From Sphingobacteriales bacterium 44-61 (GTDB lineage Bacteria; Bacteroidota; Bacteroidia; Chitinophagales; Chitinophagaceae): a stretch of 64,000 bases of DNA. The stretch lies in the NCBI GenBank assembly GCA_001898405.1, contig MKTW01000004.1, forward strand, positions 322,156 to 386,155. Direction: 5' to 3'. The position numbers and the translations under genes were made by a program. Within the stretch, counting starts at the first letter, position 1. The number at the start of each line of letters is the position of its first letter. A model generated the notes under the pieces. The model saw only the letters and a program-made list of their open reading frames with translations, searched no databases and had not been told where the DNA came from. This document shows positions 43,224 through 51,325 of this stretch, in pieces.

Positions 43224-43820
43224 TTATGCTATCGAAAAAATGAACAACCAGAACAATAGCGGCTCATACTGGTAACGGGACAGATGTTTACGGATGGCGG
43301 CCAGGGCTCTCACCATATAAGACTTTGAGGTAACAAGGGTTATGTTCATCCGGGCTGCGATCTCAGCATGGCTCAATCCTTCAAAACGGCTCAGCCGAAA
43401 CACTTGCTGCATTTGTGGCGGCAGTTGGTTCACGGCTTCGGAGAGAATTTGTTCCAGCTCTTTATATTCGGCATCGCCAGTGAGCATTGCAGCGCCTTCG
43501 TGGAAATAATTAAGCAGGTAATCTTCATTATCCGCCGTAAACACTTTTTTGCGGAGATGATCTATTGCCAGGTTGCGGGAGAGTACATTCAGGTAAGCGC
43601 GGAAATTTGTAACGGCATTCAACTGTGCACGCTGATGCCACAGTTTCATAAACGTCTCTTGCGCAAGGTCCTTCGCCAGTTCCGGCGACTTGGATATTTT
43701 CAGCCCCACGGCATACACCTGATCCCAATACTGTTCAAACACCTGCCTGAAAGCATCCTGCTCGCCTGCAGCCAGGCGCTGAAGCAGATGAGCTTCGTTA
43801 TATGTGGGAATGGAAGGCAA
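43224..43820 (-). CDS. ECF RNA polymerase sigma factor, Bacteroidota sigma-70 family 1
   Basis: 198 residues. Sigma-2 region at about 15-85 (AFRQVFEQYWDQVY, DLAQETFMKLW) and sigma-4 at about 125-180 (LPPQMQQVFRLSRFEGLSHAEIAARMN). Starts with TTG at 43820: the N-terminus PSIPTYNEAHLLQRLAAGEQDAF fits the family, no ATG is available, and an in-frame stop lies eight codons upstream. Released by the FecR protein to transcribe the susC-susD-oxidoreductase-GH16 operon. The hydrophobic C-terminal tail (LLFWLFIF) is common in this group. Confidence 0.94.
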   Translation of the reverse strand: MPSIPTYNEAHLLQRLAAGEQDAFRQVFEQYWDQVYAVGLKISKSPELAKDLAQETFMKLWHQRAQLNAVTNFRAYLNVLSRNLAIDHLRKKVFTADNEDYLLNYFHEGAAMLTGDAEYKELEQILSEAVNQLPPQMQQVFRLSRFEGLSHAEIAARMNITLVTSKSYMVRALAAIRKHLSRYQYEPLLFWLFIFSIA

Positions 43821-43918
43821 CGCAGCAGATCGTTATAGCGCTAAAGTAGTAAATTTCGGATGGATTAGCGGAAAGGAGTATGAGGAGTGGAGCCCTGCTA
43901 TCACATTAGAACATTATT

Positions 43919-46159
43919 TTATTCCTTATAATCCTCTTTTTTCAGCAACTTCATCAACTTCTTAAAACTCTCCTGGTTTCCCGGCGAATTCACTGAAGCT
44001 ATAATATCCAGCTTCTCCCTTTTTCCTAAATGAAAATTCAACGCCGCCTTATTCTCTTCACTTGAGGCAGCATATTGAAACAGGATCTTATGCACTCTCC
44101 TCCCCGTATCCTCACTATAATAGCTCAACATATCATCCTGGAAATATTCCATCATCTTAAACCAGTTGTGCTGCAATAACAGGAAAGGTTTAGTAACATG
44201 GTCCGTAATATCATCTGATAAATAAGGATAGTCCCATCCTCCCGGACTGCGATCGCGTATTTGGATGATCAGCACACCGCTGGTATTAGCCTCGATCCAG
44301 CTATCGAATGCTTCGAGAAAACGTAAGGTAGTTTCCTGTCCATAATTATCCCGTAATCCTGCATCCATTACATCAATGACGGGTTCTGATGGCAACCACA
44401 CATTTGGCAGCACTACAGGAAACGTTGCATTCATTCTTAAAGCTGTCAGCAACCGCAATTCATACGGGTCCTGTTTGGCAAAGAATGCTCCGAAATCAAT
44501 CACGTCAGGGTCCATTTCAGGAATACGCAGAGTATCCTGCCAACCTTGCATCATAAAGCTAACCGGCTGTGTGCTGATCAGCATTTTCCGGCTGTCTCTC
44601 GTCACTACTGAATTGAAGAACATCAAAGGGATCTTCGCAGCCTTTTCATCGGCTGCATAATCTTTTATCTGCTTGTTCAGGAACCCATGCGTGTTCATAT
44701 TCAGCTTTTCTTCAAAAGCATATCCACGGTCCTTCACATAAGTAAATCCATTCACTTTAAACTTTTGCGCAGGGGCTAAAAGGTCCCTTGCCACAAATGA
44801 AGAAAACACGGGGTTGAGCACATCACTTGCAATATCATCCACATATTTCCTGTCTTGCAAACGGATATTTTTCCCTTGCTCCCGTTGGCGGTACAACTCC
44901 CGGAAATAAGTAGCTCCGATCATTCCACCCGATGCACCACTCACCAGGAAAACATTTTTCATAATAGCTCCCTTTGTGAGGCTATCCAGTTGCTGCAGCA
45001 CACTCATGGTAAAAGTTGCACTGCGATGGCCTCCTCCACTCGTGTTCAACACCACCAGCAATGGTTTTTCACTACCCTGGCGGGCTTTCCATTTTTCCAG
45101 TATGCTGATCATATTCCTTCGGTCGGCGTCCACTTTTTCAGGCCGGCATAATTGCATCAGTCCTTCACGGGTATATGCAGGCCTCTCGGTTTTGTTCTCA
45201 TAGTTAAGGCCATATCCTTTATTGCGCGGGTCAATCCAATCTATTTTATAAAAAAAGTTTATCAGCAACAGCAAAGCTATAAGATAAGGAATGCTCCAGC
45301 TCTGCAGGAAATAAGAAAAAGCACCGGCTACACCGATCAGGATAGTAAAGAAAATTGTGATACTTGCTGCCGCTGGTATCTGGAAAAAGGGTGATTCAAG
45401 AAAGAAACCGATCCCGACAAGAAAGATGAAAGCGACAAACACACAAAGTATCGCTGCAAAGTGGTGGCGTTTGAAAAGCGAATCAATAAACTCCACGGTG
45501 TAGTGGCGCACATCCCGGGTAGGGCGAAGACGTATGGGCGACTCAAAATACCATTCCACTTTTATCAGGCTTTCTGTATGATAAGTCTCTTTTACCGGCC
45601 GCAAATGGGTGAGATAGTCATCAGGATTGGTCATTTGTGGCAACAGTCGCCGTAAAATGGAGCGGTCTGCCCGGAAAAAATAAATAAACGAAACTGCCAG
45701 GATCAATATCAATCCACTCAGAAAACCTCCTGCCAGGAAAAGGATCTCTGTTGGGCTTACCAGCTCCTTATAACGGGTAAACTCATATGCCCGGAAAAAA
45801 TAAAAACCCAGGAAAATGATCGGGATAACAGAATTATTAATGCAATATTTTAAGAAAGGATTGGTAGTAGCCGCCAGGAACCGGAAGTTTTTACTGAAAA
45901 GAATAAACGTGCTGATATTCCAGCTCATGATAAACATACCTATCGACATTCCTACCAGGGCCGTGCTCACAGCATTCACATTACCCAAATACTCCGGAGC
46001 CAGGTAAAGGGAATCCGCTCCAAAGCCTTTCATAAAATTACCGTTGATAGTACTGAACAGGATAAACCAGAAAAGAAGTATCACCTGGTATTTCCTGAAG
46101 TGAAGGAAAAGCAGTTGAATAGGAAAAGAAAAATAAAAGCCTCTAAGCCATGCTTTCAT
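43919..46159 (-). CDS. Integral membrane patatin-like phospholipase
   Basis: 746 residues. The first ~310 residues contain about seven transmembrane helices. The cytoplasmic or periplasmic C-terminal half is a patatin-like alpha/beta hydrolase: oxyanion motif SGGGHRSA at 374-381, nucleophile motif GASGG with Ser410, catalytic Asp599 in MDAGLRDNYG. A Ser-Asp dyad of this type cleaves acyl chains from phospholipids. Fusion of a patatin domain to a multi-spanning membrane region is not common. No neighbouring gene gives a clear functional link. Confidence 0.85.
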   Translation of the reverse strand: MKAWLRGFYFSFPIQLLFLHFRKYQVILLFWFILFSTINGNFMKGFGADSLYLAPEYLGNVNAVSTALVGMSIGMFIMSWNISTFILFSKNFRFLAATTNPFLKYCINNSVIPIIFLGFYFFRAYEFTRYKELVSPTEILFLAGGFLSGLILILAVSFIYFFRADRSILRRLLPQMTNPDDYLTHLRPVKETYHTESLIKVEWYFESPIRLRPTRDVRHYTVEFIDSLFKRHHFAAILCVFVAFIFLVGIGFFLESPFFQIPAAASITIFFTILIGVAGAFSYFLQSWSIPYLIALLLLINFFYKIDWIDPRNKGYGLNYENKTERPAYTREGLMQLCRPEKVDADRRNMISILEKWKARQGSEKPLLVVLNTSGGGHRSATFTMSVLQQLDSLTKGAIMKNVFLVSGASGGMIGATYFRELYRQREQGKNIRLQDRKYVDDIASDVLNPVFSSFVARDLLAPAQKFKVNGFTYVKDRGYAFEEKLNMNTHGFLNKQIKDYAADEKAAKIPLMFFNSVVTRDSRKMLISTQPVSFMMQGWQDTLRIPEMDPDVIDFGAFFAKQDPYELRLLTALRMNATFPVVLPNVWLPSEPVIDVMDAGLRDNYGQETTLRFLEAFDSWIEANTSGVLIIQIRDRSPGGWDYPYLSDDITDHVTKPFLLLQHNWFKMMEYFQDDMLSYYSEDTGRRVHKILFQYAASSEENKAALNFHLGKREKLDIIASVNSPGNQESFKKLMKLLKKEDYKE

Positions 46160-46220
46160 GAGTCGGTAACTTGGTAATGGCTAAAATTACTCATTTACCA
46201 TGTATAGTCATAATGCCGCC

Positions 46221-47135
46221 TTATTTTAAGCGTAACCTTAACGTAAATACGGCCAGGATCAGTATGCATGCCAATAACAAGTGCGTTGGCTGTGCCCATG
46301 CGGGTATATTGCCCCACATCATGATCAGGCCAAATATTAATGTGAGTCCTACCATTGAAAGAATCAACCAGGTTATCTTTTTGAATGCTGTATATGGTCT
46401 TGCCTTCCATACAATAGCCAGGCATGCGGCAAGCACCAACCAGGAAAAACTGCGGTGTACCAGGAAAAGATTGTCCAGTTGGCTGATCCAAACTTCTCTT
46501 TGCTGGTAATCCAGGGATTTGGATATTTCATCGATCTGTTCCCTTACCTGTGTGCCCAGCACGATCTGCGCAAGAATGATCACCAATGCTGCAACGGAAA
46601 TATTTTTCAGCCATGTATCTGCTTTTCTTTCCCACTTCTCCAAACGATATATGATAATGATCGGTATGGCTGCAATCACCAGCGCAACCAGCATATGCGT
46701 GGTCACTTTTACGACAGCAAGATTATGGTCAACCACTTTTTTACCTAACCAGCCCTGGAAGCCAACAGTAACCAACAAAAGGAAAGACAGCCACACAATG
46801 GCTTTATTGGTTTTGCGGAAACGGACAAAACTCCAGATGAAATGAATGAAGATAAACACACCCAGTAAAGCTCCCAGCAATCTATTGATGTATTCAATCC
46901 ATGTATGATACGCGTTAAAGCTATGATCAATATCCTGCTTGCCCAGGTATTTTTCAAAATCGGGAGGAAGCTGGCTGGCATCAGTAGGAGGGATCCAGCG
47001 GCCGAAGCAGCGGGGCCAATCGGGGCAACCCATTCCGCTTTGTGTCATCCTCACCACCCCACCGGCTATAATAACCAGGAAAACCATTACCAGCAGGAAC
47101 CAGGTATAACGGAGATATTTCTGATGGCTATTCAT
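46221..47135 (-). CDS. ctaA: Heme A synthase (COX15/CtaA family)
   Basis: Oxidises the C8 methyl of heme O to a formyl group, giving heme A for aa3-type cytochrome oxidase. 304 residues, eight transmembrane helices. Conserved histidines include H77 with the EYINR motif at 81-85, H98, and the C-terminal-half pair near VTTHMLVAL and LVHRSFSWL. The cysteine pair C37/C43 (CPDWPRC) in the first periplasmic loop is present. Inner membrane. Other cytochrome oxidase genes are not nearby, so the gene is separated from its pathway here. Confidence 0.93.
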   Translation of the reverse strand: MNSHQKYLRYTWFLLVMVFLVIIAGGVVRMTQSGMGCPDWPRCFGRWIPPTDASQLPPDFEKYLGKQDIDHSFNAYHTWIEYINRLLGALLGVFIFIHFIWSFVRFRKTNKAIVWLSFLLLVTVGFQGWLGKKVVDHNLAVVKVTTHMLVALVIAAIPIIIIYRLEKWERKADTWLKNISVAALVIILAQIVLGTQVREQIDEISKSLDYQQREVWISQLDNLFLVHRSFSWLVLAACLAIVWKARPYTAFKKITWLILSMVGLTLIFGLIMMWGNIPAWAQPTHLLLACILILAVFTLRLRLK

Positions 47136-47285
47136 CCGGACGCAAAGTTACTAGCTGAAGCATCCCAAAAAATAATTTTTATGTAAGAATATTTACATAC
47201 CCCGGTTATTGATCTGGCGCCACAGCTATATTCTTGATAACTTGGAAAAATTCTTTTACAAGTTCTCTTTACTTTCGCCCTGAGG

Positions 47286-47900
47286 ATGCTTAAGCGATTT
47301 CACCAGGACGTTTTGACCGAAGCCGGCTGTGATGAAGCCGGGCGGGGCTGCTTTGCCGGGCCGGTATTTGCAGCAGCCGTCATCCTGCCACGCAATTTCA
47401 GGCATAAGCTGCTCAATGACTCCAAGCAACTGACAGCAGACGTACGCAATCAGCTGCGGCTGGTTATTGAAGAAAAAGCCATCTCTTATGCTGTTGCCAG
47501 CATTGATAATGAAGAAATAGATTCCATCAATATTCTGAAAGCCTCTTTCAAAGCCATGCACTTGGCCATTGACCAGCTATCCGAAACACCTGGCTTATTG
47601 CTCATAGATGGAAACCGCTTTTATAAATACAGGGATATCCCACACGAATGCATTATTAAAGGGGATGGCATTTATGCCTCGATTGCAGCTGCCAGTATTC
47701 TGGCTAAAACCTACCGTGATGAATACATGATGAAGCTTCACCAGGAATACCCCTTCTACGGCTGGAATACCAATAAAGGTTATGGCACGGAAGAACATCG
47801 CAAGGCCTTAGAGCAATACGGTATTTGCAAATATCACCGGAAAAGTTTCCGTTTGTTTGCTGAACAACTGGATTTGTTTGGCAATGAAACAGCAGATTAA
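47286..47900 (+). CDS. rnhB: Ribonuclease HII
   Basis: Removes RNA from RNA/DNA hybrids and single ribonucleotides from DNA. 204 residues. The catalytic core motif CDEAGRGCFAGPV at residues 15-27 has the Asp-Glu pair D16/E17, and further acidic residues lie in LLIDGNRFY and in AKTYRDEYM. The C-terminal motif 'YGWNTNKGYGTEEHRKA' is typical. The start ATG at 47286 is preceded by a GAGG. Divergent from ctaA. Confidence 0.96.
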   Translation: MLKRFHQDVLTEAGCDEAGRGCFAGPVFAAAVILPRNFRHKLLNDSKQLTADVRNQLRLVIEEKAISYAVASIDNEEIDSINILKASFKAMHLAIDQLSETPGLLLIDGNRFYKYRDIPHECIIKGDGIYASIAAASILAKTYRDEYMMKLHQEYPFYGWNTNKGYGTEEHRKALEQYGICKYHRKSFRLFAEQLDLFGNETAD

Positions 47901-48034
47901 TTGTTAAGCTGTTTAACATTCCTGCAACCTCCTACACAGGTTAAATAAGGTTAATACCCATCTTCCCTTTAAACTCCGCTCTTCTCTTTCCGTCCTATTA
48001 CCAAACAATTTTTATTCAATAAAATCTTGCAGCC

Positions 48035-48325
48035 ATGAAAAAATTAGTATTACTGGGAACCATTTTTACCCTTTTTACAATCGCCGCCTCTGCACAAAAA
48101 GGAAAAGATATCCGTCCTGAAAAGCATCGCTTTGAAACCGGCCAGGTAACTCCTGGAGAACGTACCAGGATCCATAAAAACCGGATGCAGTATAAGAGAA
48201 CTGAACACCGTTTCAAACGGGATGGAAAATTGTCTTATTCCGAAAGAAGGAAATTACATAAGATGAAACGTCATAACCGCCATATGAACTATCGTTTCCA
48301 TCACAACAACCGGAAACGTTCTTAA
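48035..48325 (+). CDS. Small secreted basic protein with a duplicated GxxTxxER motif
   Basis: 96 residues. A clear signal peptide ends at ASAQ (residue 21). The mature part is very rich in Arg, Lys and His. Two related segments, GQVTPGER at 36-43 and GKLSYSER at 64-71, lie 28 residues apart, each followed by R-x-[LI]-H-K, so the mature protein is a degenerate tandem repeat ending in HHNNRKRS. Positively charged exported proteins of this kind might bind cell-surface polyanions, but no function is established. Followed by a clear terminator. Confidence 0.75.
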   Translation: MKKLVLLGTIFTLFTIAASAQKGKDIRPEKHRFETGQVTPGERTRIHKNRMQYKRTEHRFKRDGKLSYSERRKLHKMKRHNRHMNYRFHHNNRKRS

Positions 48326-48344
48326 CCATTATTTAATAATCCAG

Positions 48345-48371
48345 GCACCACTCTTAAAGTGGTGCTTTTTT
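48345..48371 (+). terminator. Rho-independent terminator
   Basis: GCACCACT (48345-48352) and AGTGGTGC (48358-48365) pair perfectly around a 5-nt loop and are followed by six T. It ends the small basic-protein gene. It directly abuts the stop of the convergent tsaC gene at 48370. Confidence 0.9.
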
Positions 48372-48978
48372 ATTCTTCCCATTTTCCCAATCCCTGCCTC
48401 ACCAGCACAGGCTCTTCTCTGGTGCAATCAATAATAGTAGATGGCACAGTGCCGCCGATACCACCATCAACGATAATGTCCACTTCCTTCCGGAAATTTT
48501 CATGCATCACTTCCGGATCAGTATAATCTTCTACCATATCCCCCGGCAATGAAGCGCTGAGAATGGGCCGGCCCAGTTCCCTGATAATATCCAATGCGAT
48601 CTGGTTATCCGGGATCCGAAGCCCGATCGTGTCTTTTTTACTTTGCAGGATCTTTGGTACCATCTTGCTTGCCGGCAGAATGAAAGTGTAAGGGCCGGGC
48701 AGGTATTCCTTTAGTATACGGTAAGTAGCTGTAGGAAGCTGCTTGGCATACTCACTGAGATGGCTGAGATCTGAACAAATAAAAGATAATTGCGCTTTCT
48801 TGGGGTCAACATTTTTGATGCGGCAAACTTTTTCAATGGCTTTATGCTGCAGAATATCACATCCCAGACCATAAATGGTATCAGTGGGATAAATGATAAT
48901 GCCGCCATCGTGGAGCGTTTCCACAACTGTTTTAATTTGTCGTGGCTGTGGATTTTGCGGGTGAATATGCAATAACAT
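48370..48978 (-). CDS. tsaC: L-threonylcarbamoyladenylate synthase (Sua5/YciO/YrdC family)
   Basis: Makes threonylcarbamoyl-AMP from threonine, bicarbonate and ATP for the universal t6A37 tRNA modification. 202 residues: a single YrdC domain without the Sua5 extension. The substrate-site segment GGIIIYPTDTIYGLGCDI (residues 29-46) and the KxR-type loop near 'KNVDPKKAQLSF' are present, as is the conserved 'GLRIPDNQIALDIIRELG'. The related YciO paralogue cannot be fully excluded. Confidence 0.85.
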   Translation of the reverse strand: MLLHIHPQNPQPRQIKTVVETLHDGGIIIYPTDTIYGLGCDILQHKAIEKVCRIKNVDPKKAQLSFICSDLSHLSEYAKQLPTATYRILKEYLPGPYTFILPASKMVPKILQSKKDTIGLRIPDNQIALDIIRELGRPILSASLPGDMVEDYTDPEVMHENFRKEVDIIVDGGIGGTVPSTIIDCTREEPVLVRQGLGKWEE

Positions 48979-49120
48979 GTCTGTTCCTCCGGTCTTTGAT
49001 AGGGTTTGAACGGATGTTAGCCCTAAAACTACAAGTGTTTTGCCAAATTTGGGAGGGGTTGATTGCTAATTGGCAGACAATTTTTATTTTGCTACTTGAA
49101 TTCGGAGACAAACTACGTGT

Positions 49121-50005
49121 ATGCAGCTAAAATCGGTTATTACCCTGGATACGATTGAACCAGAAGTCTTCAAAAAAGAGTTTTATGAACCCGCAATCCC
49201 TGTGGTCATAAAAAAACTTTCTCATGACTGGCCGGCTTATACAAAATGGAACTGGGATTATTTTAAACAATTGGTAGGAGACAAAAAAGTTCCGCTTTAT
49301 AATAACGTAAAAAGTGATGCTTATACACCTATCAATAAAGCCGATGACTATAAAACCTTTGGTGAATATATTGATATGATCAGTGAAGGCCCGGCAGGAT
49401 GGCGGATATTCCTGTTCAATATCTTCGACCATGCGCCACAACTGATTGAAGATTTTACCTGGCCTGAACACTTAATGAAAGGTTTTGTAAAAAAATACCC
49501 GATGCTGTTTACCGGGGGTGCCACCAGCATCACACACATGCATTTCGATATTGACCTTTCACATATTTTACATACACAATTTGTAGGGCGGAAAAGAGTA
49601 CTCATGTTTCCGCATTATGAACAATACAAACTCTACCGCAAACCTTTTGAAGTATTAAGCCTTGCTGATTTTTCGCATTATTATGAAGGTAACGGCACTC
49701 CTGATTATAATTCCTTTCCGGCGCTGAAACTGGCGCAGGGTTATGATTTCATCCTGGAACATGGCGACACCTTATTCATGCCATCCGGTTACTGGCATCA
49801 TATGGAATACCTCGATAGCGGTTTTGCCATGAGCCTTCGCGCCATGCAACCTTCTATTGCCGGCAAACTCAAAGGCGCCTGGAACCTGTTGGGCATGCGC
49901 AGCATTGATACATTCATGAAAAGGACTGCACCCAAGTGGTGGTATGAGAATAAGAAGAAAAAGATATTCGCTGCCGCGGAAAAGGAAATGAGCCAGGTTT
50001 CTTAA
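49121..50005 (+). CDS. JmjC-type cupin-8 dioxygenase-like protein
   Basis: 294 residues, cupin-8/JmjC fold. The iron-binding facial triad is visible: H-F-D in ITHMHFDID (residues ~138-146) and a distal His in PSGYWHHMEY near residue 225. Such Fe(II)/2-oxoglutarate enzymes hydroxylate proteins (for example ribosomal proteins or aspartyl/asparaginyl residues) or small molecules. Substrate unknown. Starts at ATG 49121, divergent from tsaC. Its stop codon overlaps the stop of the convergent korB gene. Confidence 0.85.
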   Translation: MQLKSVITLDTIEPEVFKKEFYEPAIPVVIKKLSHDWPAYTKWNWDYFKQLVGDKKVPLYNNVKSDAYTPINKADDYKTFGEYIDMISEGPAGWRIFLFNIFDHAPQLIEDFTWPEHLMKGFVKKYPMLFTGGATSITHMHFDIDLSHILHTQFVGRKRVLMFPHYEQYKLYRKPFEVLSLADFSHYYEGNGTPDYNSFPALKLAQGYDFILEHGDTLFMPSGYWHHMEYLDSGFAMSLRAMQPSIAGKLKGAWNLLGMRSIDTFMKRTAPKWWYENKKKKIFAAAEKEMSQVS

Positions 50006-51033
50006 GAAGCGATCGTCCACACTTCTTTACCACGGAGCAATGCATCCAGGTCTGCTGCCTTTCTCACTTTCGCATCTTCGATCTGCAATGCCATAATATC
50101 TTCATAACAGGGCCGGTCTGTTTCATAGAACACACCGAATGGCCTTGGAAGATGTCCATCTTTTCTGGGATCATCAAAAATGCGGGACAGTATCTGGGCT
50201 TTGTAAATATCCTGTTCATCGTGGATCCAGCAATCATCAGCGCTGTAGCCATCAGCCAGGTTTACCAGTTTTGGTGTAAACCCATCCAGACGGATTCCTT
50301 TATCGTTGCCGGCACCAAACAATAATGGCTTGCCTTGCTCAAGGAATAAAGTTTCCTGTGCTTTGCTACCCTTCTCTGTAAATATTTCAAAAGCACCGTC
50401 ATTAAAGATGTTGCAATTCTGGTATATCTCCAGGAAAGATGCCCCTTTATGCTGATTTGCTCTCAGCAACATGGCTTGCAGATGTTTGGGATCACGGTCC
50501 ATGGTGCGGGCCACGAAACTTGCATCGGCTCCCATGGCAAGTGCCAGTGGATTGAAGGGGTGGTCAATACTTCCGAATGGGGTTGATTTGGTCACTTTAT
50601 TTTCTTCAGAAGTAGGTGAGTACTGCCCTTTGGTCAATCCATATATCTGGTTGTTGAACACCAGCAGGTTCACATCAAAGTTGCGGCGCAGGAGGTGGAT
50701 CGTATGGTTGCCGCCGATGCTGAGACTGTCTCCATCACCACTCACGATCCAAACACTGAGTTCCGGGCGACTGGCTTTCAACCCTGAAGCAATGGCCGTT
50801 GCACGTCCATGGATGGAATGCATACCATAGGTATTCATATAATAAGGGAAGCGGCTGCTGCAGCCGATACCCGATATGATCACGATATTTTCCCTTGGAA
50901 TGCCGAGGGTAGGCATCACTTTTTGCACCTGTGCAAGGATGGAATAATCCCCGCAGCCGGGGCACCAGCGCACTTCCTGGTCTGTTGCGAAGTCTTTGGC
51001 CGTTAATACAGGCCCTGTTACAGTCTCACTCAT
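50002..51033 (-). CDS. korB: 2-oxoacid:ferredoxin oxidoreductase, beta subunit
   Basis: 343 residues from ATG 51033 (a TTG at 51051 would add six). Thiamine-pyrophosphate-binding subunit: VRWCPGCGDY, the TPP/Mg motif GDGDSLSIGGNH followed by NNQIYGLTKGQ, and 'TPFGSIDHPFNPL'. With an alpha/gamma subunit it decarboxylates 2-oxoglutarate (or another 2-oxoacid) to the acyl-CoA and reduces ferredoxin. The alpha subunit normally sits beside it in Bacteroidota but is not within this window, unless the two have been separated in this genome. Convergent with the cupin-8 gene. Confidence 0.9.
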   Translation of the reverse strand: MSETVTGPVLTAKDFATDQEVRWCPGCGDYSILAQVQKVMPTLGIPRENIVIISGIGCSSRFPYYMNTYGMHSIHGRATAIASGLKASRPELSVWIVSGDGDSLSIGGNHTIHLLRRNFDVNLLVFNNQIYGLTKGQYSPTSEENKVTKSTPFGSIDHPFNPLALAMGADASFVARTMDRDPKHLQAMLLRANQHKGASFLEIYQNCNIFNDGAFEIFTEKGSKAQETLFLEQGKPLLFGAGNDKGIRLDGFTPKLVNLADGYSADDCWIHDEQDIYKAQILSRIFDDPRKDGHLPRPFGVFYETDRPCYEDIMALQIEDAKVRKAADLDALLRGKEVWTIAS

Positions 51034-51087
51034 ACTATTCGATTCCGGCAAATTTACGATTAAAAGTTTAAGATACTTATCTGATCA

Positions 51088-51222
51088 GGTTTTCCCACAA
51101 AGACGACAAAGGCCACAAAGAAATATTATTGCTCCGGGGCTCCTTTATTCCAGCTTTATGGCATAGTAAAAAAATAAATCAAAATATTTCTTTGTGGCCT
51201 TTGTCGTCTTTGTGGGAAAACC
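51088..51222. repeat. Perfect 40-bp inverted repeat in a divergent intergenic region
   Basis: Arms 51088-51127 and 51183-51222 are exact 40-bp inverted copies, built around CACAAAGACGACAAAGGCCAC, with a 55-nt spacer. The element lies between the start codons of korB and the S9 peptidase, where a terminator would not be expected. The CTTTGTG-CTTTGT wording resembles a dispersed palindromic element seen in several Bacteroidota genomes (from memory). No coding capacity. Confidence 0.9.
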
Positions 51223-51325
51223 ATTCAAACCAGGTCAATAGTAATATAATGTACCTCTGTTTATTTTATACAATTTGTTCCTTATTTTCTATCAGACATT
51301 TATCTCTCCCATTTTCAGGAAAATA

